From the NCBI GenBank assembly GCA_964432985.1, contig CAYSPT010000113.1:1-10267 (forward strand): a stretch of 10,267 bases of DNA, written 5' to 3'. The notes under the pieces are model-generated. The model worked only from the letters and a program-made list of their open reading frames with translations. It searched no databases and was not told where the DNA came from. Origin of the DNA: CAYSPT01 sp964432985 (GTDB taxonomy: Bacteria > Muiribacteriota > CAYSPT01). This document shows positions 6,546 through 10,267 of the stretch, one piece after another (the first letter of the stretch is position 1; each line of letters begins with the position of its first letter). Position numbers and translations under genes: made by a program.

Positions 6546-6639
6546 ACCGACTCCTCCATTTATCAGGGGTTCCATTTCCATGCAAGCTTCAGCCTGCACA
6601 GGTTTCAACCTGCTTATAGCTATTCCTGCGGGATCAGCA
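6546..6639 (-). other. Spacer between ferredoxin and BFD genes with a small palindrome and deciding ribosome binding site
   Basis: The 94-base gap is one of only two in the operon. TCCTCC on the plus strand (6552-6557) is a GGAGGA ribosome binding site 6 bases before the ATG at 6545 and decides that start. CAGGTTTCAACCTG (6599-6612) is a perfect 6-bp inverted repeat around TC and may fold in the mRNA as a weak processing or stability element. Confidence 0.5.
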
Positions 6640-7149
6640 CTACTTAACCCGATTAAAATGCCGGGCCACCCTGGCCAGTTCCCGTGGCACCAGGAGTGTT
6701 ACCAGAGCAGTCCTGTCAAACCGGGTTTTATCAACTACTCTTTCTACAACACCCCGACCGCACACCTCACCGCAACGGTCCAGCAAATCAACCTGGGCGC
6801 CTGCATCAGGGCGCGGCAGAAACTCGTAGGGAATGGTAATTCTGGCTTTTTCTCCTGCAAGCGACTCATCAACCACGAAAATTGCCAGTCCCGGACAGCA
6901 CGGAACACACAATCTACATCCCGTACAAACATGCTCATTAAGTTGAGGAAGACAGCACAGTCCGCCGTCCATGGTGATGGCTCCCTGAGGACAGGCCCGA
7001 ACACACGGATCACAGGGAATGCATTCCACACACTCAATGACAGCCACCGGCCCCTGTTTGAGCCGTTCCTCCGATGGATACACCGACTGGATATCCTCTT
7101 TGCCCAAAACTCCGGTATTCCTGAAAGATATCTCATGAGAATCAGTCAC
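6640..7149 (-). CDS. Two-cluster (2[4Fe-4S]) ferredoxin-type subunit
   Basis: This 169-residue protein should carry electrons between the flavin subunits. The first cluster motif is C43-x2-C46-x2-C49-x3-C53-P (CIPCDPCVRACP), preceded by an extra C40 in the same register. The second is C75-x2-C78-x2-C81-x3-C85-P (CTGCRLCVPCCP). Further cysteines occur at 65, 66 and 84 and as CGEVC near 126-130. The C-terminal half, from about residue 95, is not iron-binding and resembles a small beta domain (RITIPYEFLPRPDAGAQVDLLD). Ferredoxin subunits of this type occur with archaeal dye-linked proline dehydrogenases and related clostridial operons. It starts with GTG at 7149, inside the last codons of the FAD/NAD(P) gene (8-base overlap). 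AGGAGGT lies 11 bases upstream, within that gene. Confidence 0.88.
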   Translation of the reverse strand: MTDSHEISFRNTGVLGKEDIQSVYPSEERLKQGPVAVIECVECIPCDPCVRACPQGAITMDGGLCCLPQLNEHVCTGCRLCVPCCPGLAIFVVDESLAGEKARITIPYEFLPRPDAGAQVDLLDRCGEVCGRGVVERVVDKTRFDRTALVTLLVPRELARVARHFNRVK

Positions 7150-8224
7150 AGCGAGCCATCACCTCCTCCCCTTCCTGGACTTTGCAGCTAAAGCATCCGG
7201 AACGCAGGGCATCGAGTTCGTCTCTAAACGCGCTTACCCTTTGCTCGAGATCGAGGAGGCTCCCTTCTCCGAGAACGGCGGAAGCAGCCACGGTGCCCGC
7301 AATAGTTCCCTCAACCATGGCCGAAGTGGCCTCTTCGATGCCCGCTGCATCCCCGGCAACCAGGACACCCGGTACCGAGGTTCTCATCTTCCGGTCTCTC
7401 CAGGCGACCATACCCCCGAGGAAGGGTATGTCAACCATGCGGCAACCGGCCTGCTGTAATAGTTCGGTGAGTGGACTGAGTCCCACCGCCAGACAAACGG
7501 TGTCGACTTCAAATTCCATCTCGGTACCGGGAATCTCCTGGAAAGCCTCATCCACCCTACAGACAATAGCTTTTTCCACTGACGTTGTTCCACATACTTC
7601 TTTAACCGTATGCCGGGTCAATATAGGTACGCCTGTCCGGCGGATCTTAGCAGCATGAACATGATATCCCCCGACGACCGCAGCGGCATCTACGATCGCT
7701 GCTACTTCAATCCCTGCCTGACGAAGCTGGTAGCTGACGATTATTCCGATGTTACCGGCACCCACCATGAGTACCCGTCCTCCAGGCACGATCCCATACT
7801 CGTTCATCAACGTCTGAACAGCGCCGGCACCAACCACACCGGGAAGATCACAGTTGTGGAACAAAAGAGGTTTTTCTGAAGCACCGCTGGCCACCACGAC
7901 CTGGCTCCCGGTCACGACCTCCAGGCGTCCATCCTTTTCAACAGCCAGTTTTTTGTCCGGATAAAATCCGATCACCGAAGCTCCGGTCCACAGTTCTCCG
8001 CCGATAGACGCATACTCGTCCATCATCTCGCGGGCAATTTCGAATCCCCTGACTCCTGAGCGGTGGGTTTCAGCTCCGAAAAACATGTGGGTTTGCTTGA
8101 CCAGCTGACCACCAGGAGAGGGGGCTTCTTCAAGGACGAGGCAATCGGCTCCGAGCTTCCGGGCTGCTAGAGCAGCAGACAGCCCGGCAGGACCGGATCC
8201 GATAATCACAATGTCACGGTGCAC
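7142..8224 (-). CDS. FAD/NAD(P)-dependent oxidoreductase subunit (HcnB/PDH-alpha-like)
   Basis: This is a disulfide-reductase-fold flavoprotein of 360 residues, probably the subunit where electrons from the substrate-oxidising flavin meet a pyridine nucleotide or another acceptor. Landmarks: FAD loop GSGPAG (9-14), PSPGGQL (36-42), NAD(P)-type loop GAGNIG (155-160), and the second FAD motif GVLVAGDAAGIEEA (286-299). It aligns with the middle of HcnB or SoxA; the BFD domain that normally follows is a separate gene downstream. Instead there is a short cysteine-bearing tail (GCFSCKVQEGEEVMARCD). I chose the GTG at 8224, placing the Rossmann strand at residue 4 and overlapping the upstream gene by 11 bases. 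A TTG start at 8314 would add 30 residues lying entirely over the [2Fe-2S] gene and seems unlikely. Coupled translation with both neighbours is probable. Confidence 0.87.
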   Translation of the reverse strand: MHRDIVIIGSGPAGLSAALAARKLGADCLVLEEAPSPGGQLVKQTHMFFGAETHRSGVRGFEIAREMMDEYASIGGELWTGASVIGFYPDKKLAVEKDGRLEVVTGSQVVVASGASEKPLLFHNCDLPGVVGAGAVQTLMNEYGIVPGGRVLMVGAGNIGIIVSYQLRQAGIEVAAIVDAAAVVGGYHVHAAKIRRTGVPILTRHTVKEVCGTTSVEKAIVCRVDEAFQEIPGTEMEFEVDTVCLAVGLSPLTELLQQAGCRMVDIPFLGGMVAWRDRKMRTSVPGVLVAGDAAGIEEATSAMVEGTIAGTVAASAVLGEGSLLDLEQRVSAFRDELDALRSGCFSCKVQEGEEVMARCD

Positions 8225-8561
8225 TGGGAATCCGTCCCTTCCCTTGCTGTCGTTCCACCCGCATACCATCGCGGATGGGTGTAATACATGTTCTGACATT
8301 TGATTTTTCGTCAACCTTCATCAGGCAGGCGGAGCACTTGCCTACTGCACAGAAAAAACCGCGCGGTCTGGCCCGGTGAGGGCTGAAACGCAGCACTTCA
8401 ACGCCGGCAGCGTGGAGTGCTGCCGCCACAGTTTCCCCTTCGAAAGCCTTAAAAGGTTCACCTTCAAAGAAGAAGGTGACTATCCTGCCACGAGAAAAAT
8501 CGAGAACAGGATGGACAAAGATTCTTCCTGGCAACAAGGTCTCGTTATTCTCTCCACACAT
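8214..8561 (-). CDS. [2Fe-2S] ferredoxin-like subunit (HcnA/SoxA N-terminal type)
   Basis: This 115-residue protein corresponds to HcnA, the gamma subunit of D-hydroxyproline dehydrogenase, and the N-terminal domain of sarcosine oxidase alpha. The beta-grasp core (VTFFFEGEPFKAFEGETVAAALHAAGVEVLR, 28-58) leads to RGFFCAVGKCSACLMKV, where C71, C76 and C79 plus C92 give the C-x4-C-x2-C-x12-C pattern of a plant-type [2Fe-2S] cluster. It should pass electrons to or from the FAD/NAD(P) subunit, with which it probably forms a tight pair, as they are fused in SoxA. The ATG at 8561 has AAGGAAGGTG about 5 bases upstream. It is the first gene of the dehydrogenase operon and sits directly downstream of three tandem palindromes. 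Confidence 0.88.
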   Translation of the reverse strand: MCGENNETLLPGRIFVHPVLDFSRGRIVTFFFEGEPFKAFEGETVAAALHAAGVEVLRFSPHRARPRGFFCAVGKCSACLMKVDEKSNVRTCITPIRDGMRVERQQGKGRIPSAP

Positions 8562-8577
8562 TGGGACACCTTCCTTA

Positions 8578-8620
8578 AACCCGGTACGGGTAACCCGGAA
8601 CGGGAAACCCGGTACGGGTT
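8578..8620. repeat. Three tandem 14-bp palindromic units upstream of the dehydrogenase operon
   Basis: On the plus strand the unit AACCCGGTACGGGT occurs at 8578-8591, 8592-8605 and 8606-8619 with an exact 14-base period. The middle copy changes two positions (GGAACGGGA in place of GGTACGGGT). Each unit contains CCCG and CGGG arms around three bases, so each is a small palindrome and a potential RNA stem. The array fills most of the 73 bases between the HD-GYP stop and the operon start, ending 16 bases before the ATG. It could be a cooperative operator, a leader RNA structure or a transcriptional attenuator. No T tract long enough for a classical terminator follows it. Confidence 0.75.
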
Positions 8621-8634
8621 AATAATCTTCCAGG

Positions 8635-10107
8635 TTAATCATCAGGGTTCTGAGACTCTTCCAGAAATTTCATGTCCAGATACTCTGATATTCGCTTCTT
8701 GACATCTTCGGGCAGACCGATGAACGCTATTCCCATGTCGTACTGCATACCGAGTTCGTCGCGTTTTACGCGAACCACCTTCCCCATCACCTCAATAGTA
8801 GTGTCAGGAAGAATGATTTTCATTTCCATGAGCTTACCCGGGGGAACGAATTTGCGTGTTTTGATGCTCAAACCGCTCCCGCTCATTGTGCTCACGGCGT
8901 CCTTTTCATAGTTGTCTTCCTCTTTCAGGGCCTCTTCTTCCATCAGCACCCGGTACTCGATGGCCACATCCGGAGAAATCCGATTGAATTCCCGCTGCTC
9001 GATAAGGTAGCATTTCTTCTCGACGAAGGCCCGGACAACCTCCGGGTCAAATGCCTCCCCGGTCTCACTCTGGATTATGGACAGTGCTTTTTCCAATGGC
9101 ATGGCTTTCTTGTAAGGCCGATCATAGGCGGTGAGCGCATCGAACACATCAGCCACAGCCAGGATGCGTGCTTCAATCGGCAGCCCGTCTCCCAGCAGAC
9201 CTTCCGGATACCCTTTACCGTTTACCTTTTCATGATGAGCTGCGGCCAACTCAGGAATCCCCCGAAGCTGACGGGGAAAACGAATGCGACGTAGTATTTC
9301 CCGTGTATAGACCACGTGGGCCTGAATTTTTTTATACTCTTCCTTATCAAGGCGCCCCGGCTTCAGCAGAACATTGTCACGCACACCAATTTTCCCTACA
9401 TCATGAAGGAACGCGGAATACTCGATACATTTCAAATCATCCCCGATTAAACCCAAGGCGCGGGCCATGTTCAAAGAATACTGGGCAACGCGTTGTGAAT
9501 GCCCGGCAGTGACAGGATCGCGGGCATCAATCGTGGCAGCCAGGGTTTTGACCAGGCTTTCAAACATCAACTCCCGCTCGCGGTACAATTCGGCATTTTC
9601 AATGGCAACCGCGGCATGAGACGACAACGCTGCCAGAATATTCTCATCGTAATCGGTGAAAATTCCTTTGCTTTTGTTGAGCACCTGGATGACCCCGATT
9701 ATCTCTCCTTCATGGTTGCTTAAGGGCATGCAGAGTATCGTCCTGGTACGATAGCCTGTTTTCTTATCAATCTCCCGGTTGAAACGTGGATCTTCGTAAG
9801 CATCTTTTATGTTTACTATCTCACCGGTCTTGGCAACAGATCCGGCGATACCCATACCGATAGGGAACCGGATCTCGCTTATTTCGGCATCCTGGGCAAT
9901 CCGGCTCCAGAGTTCTCCCGTTTCGAAGTCGACCAGAAACAGTGAACTGCGGTCGGCATCCATCATCCTGGTAGCCACATCCATGATGAAATTGAGCAGG
10001 TTATCAATGTCTTTCTCTCTGGTCATGGCTCTCGACAGTTCGAGTATAAACTCGAGGTCGCGGATTTTCTTCTCCATCTCATTTTTTGCCGAGGTCCGCT
10101 TAGCCAT
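8635..10107 (-). CDS. GAF / HD-GYP / PilZ protein, probable cyclic-di-GMP phosphodiesterase
   Basis: HD-GYP proteins hydrolyse the second messenger cyclic di-GMP. The 490-residue product has a short N-terminal helix and a GAF sensor domain at about 20-172 (DADRSSLFLVD, GMGIAGSVAKTGE, FTDYDENILAALSSHAAVAIENA). The HD-GYP domain follows at about 180-370: H203, the metal-binding HD pair 235-236 in HDVGKIG, HHEKVNGKGYPEG with HHE 291-293 and GYP 299-301, and ARILAVADVFDALT. Residues about 380-480 resemble a PilZ domain: EYRVL, TMSGSGLSI, and MGIAFIGLPEDVKKRISEYL near the end. The PilZ cyclic-di-GMP motifs are degenerate: RxxxR lacks its first arginine and (D/N)xSxxG starts with T407. No membrane segment is seen, so it should be cytoplasmic. 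The ATG has AAGGAG 8 bases upstream. The GAF ligand is unknown. It may be transcribed with the downstream dehydrogenase operon. Confidence 0.93.
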   Translation of the reverse strand: MAKRTSAKNEMEKKIRDLEFILELSRAMTREKDIDNLLNFIMDVATRMMDADRSSLFLVDFETGELWSRIAQDAEISEIRFPIGMGIAGSVAKTGEIVNIKDAYEDPRFNREIDKKTGYRTRTILCMPLSNHEGEIIGVIQVLNKSKGIFTDYDENILAALSSHAAVAIENAELYRERELMFESLVKTLAATIDARDPVTAGHSQRVAQYSLNMARALGLIGDDLKCIEYSAFLHDVGKIGVRDNVLLKPGRLDKEEYKKIQAHVVYTREILRRIRFPRQLRGIPELAAAHHEKVNGKGYPEGLLGDGLPIEARILAVADVFDALTAYDRPYKKAMPLEKALSIIQSETGEAFDPEVVRAFVEKKCYLIEQREFNRISPDVAIEYRVLMEEEALKEEDNYEKDAVSTMSGSGLSIKTRKFVPPGKLMEMKIILPDTTIEVMGKVVRVKRDELGMQYDMGIAFIGLPEDVKKRISEYLDMKFLEESQNPDD

Positions 10108-10124
10108 GCACTCTGCTCCTTAAC

Positions 10125-10156
10125 CGTGATAACTCACTTACGTGATAGTTCACTTA
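10125..10156. repeat. Two tandem 16-bp palindromic units between promoter and HD-GYP start
   Basis: CGTGATAACTCACTTA (10125-10140) and CGTGATAGTTCACTTA (10141-10156) are tandem copies with two differences. Each contains GTGA-N4-TCAC, a perfect inverted repeat. They lie between the candidate promoter and the ribosome binding site, where a bound repressor would block transcription. The regulator is not identified. Confidence 0.7.
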
Positions 10157-10177
10157 AGAGTTCAAATAAAGTATATA

Positions 10178-10207
10178 ATAATACACTATAGATACAACAA
10201 ATCGCAA
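10178..10207 (-). promoter_or_regulatory. Candidate promoter for the HD-GYP gene
   Basis: Read on the minus strand, TTGCGA (10202-10207) is followed after 18 bases by TATTAT (10178-10183) in AT-rich DNA. An alternative is TTGTTG (10195-10200) with TATACT (10170-10175), with a 19-base spacer. Either gives a leader of roughly 60 bases containing the two tandem palindromes. Confidence 0.4.
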
Positions 10208-10237
10208 CCGTCATCCAGTGCAAATGCTTCGGTTTGA

Positions 10238-10260
10238 GAATGGTAAAATTACTATCATTC
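10238..10260. repeat. Inverted repeat at the right edge of the window
   Basis: GAATGGTA (10238-10245) and TATCATTC (10253-10260) pair over 8 positions with one G-T wobble, around AAATTAC. It lies upstream of the HD-GYP promoter. It may be an operator, or the end of a transcription unit that continues outside the window. Confidence 0.35.
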
Positions 10261-10267
10261 CTACGGT

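Noticed and set aside
6529..7191. 220-codon open frame on the plus strand
   Set aside because: It is antisense to the ferredoxin gene; no ribosome binding site or domain.
8225..8314. 30-residue N-terminal extension of the FAD/NAD(P) subunit from a TTG start
   Set aside because: It lies entirely within the [2Fe-2S] gene in another frame, has no usable ribosome binding site, and would precede an FAD motif that normally begins within the first few residues.
8578..8620. CRISPR-like array
   Set aside because: The 14-bp units are contiguous with no spacers and there are no cas genes.

Overview
The window looks like chromosomal DNA of an anaerobic, motile Firmicute of the Clostridia (Peptococcaceae-like). 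I infer this from the strong AAGGAGGT-type ribosome binding sites, frequent GTG starts, recognisable sigma-A promoters, a flagellar fliL-fliM pair, an iron-sulfur-rich amino acid/amine dehydrogenase operon and an HD-GYP protein with a PilZ tail. I cannot name a species. No rRNA, tRNA, CRISPR array, insertion sequence or phage gene is visible.

Layout, left to right. (1) Positions 1-996, minus strand: fliL followed by fliM, which runs off the left edge. (2) Positions 997-1309: a divergent control region with an AT-rich promoter and a 19-bp dyad. (3) Positions 1310-2362, plus strand: a free-standing ThiS/MoaD-type sulfur carrier ending in Gly-Gly-Gly, then an E1-like ThiF-family adenylyltransferase that carries its own, tail-less beta-grasp domain. 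(4) Positions 2363-2647: a control region with a near-consensus promoter, an upstream dyad and a 5'-end hairpin, leading into a family 4 uracil-DNA glycosylase (2648-3298). (5) A long hairpin at 3303-3348 separates this gene from the convergent minus-strand block.

(6) The minus-strand block reads from right to left. It starts with a GAF/HD-GYP/PilZ cyclic-di-GMP phosphodiesterase (8635-10107), preceded by a promoter and two 16-bp tandem palindromes. Next come three 14-bp tandem palindromes (8578-8620). Then follows an apparent six-gene operon (8561 down to 3353): a [2Fe-2S] protein, an FAD/NAD(P) oxidoreductase, a two-cluster ferredoxin, a BFD-like [2Fe-2S] protein, a DAO-type FAD oxidoreductase and a bifunctional formiminotransferase-cyclodeaminase (FtcD).

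The five redox genes correspond in parts to HcnABC, D-hydroxyproline dehydrogenase, sarcosine oxidase and archaeal dye-linked proline dehydrogenase complexes. The likely design is that the DAO-type subunit oxidises an amino or imino acid, the iron-sulfur subunits relay electrons, and the FAD/NAD(P) subunit exchanges them with a pyridine nucleotide or another acceptor. FtcD at the end of the operon ties it to tetrahydrofolate one-carbon metabolism. The substrate cannot be read from the sequence. The points most worth following up are the combination of this split dehydrogenase with FtcD, the ThiS plus ThiS-ThiF pair outside a visible thiamine or molybdopterin operon, and the two tandem-palindrome arrays upstream of minus-strand genes.
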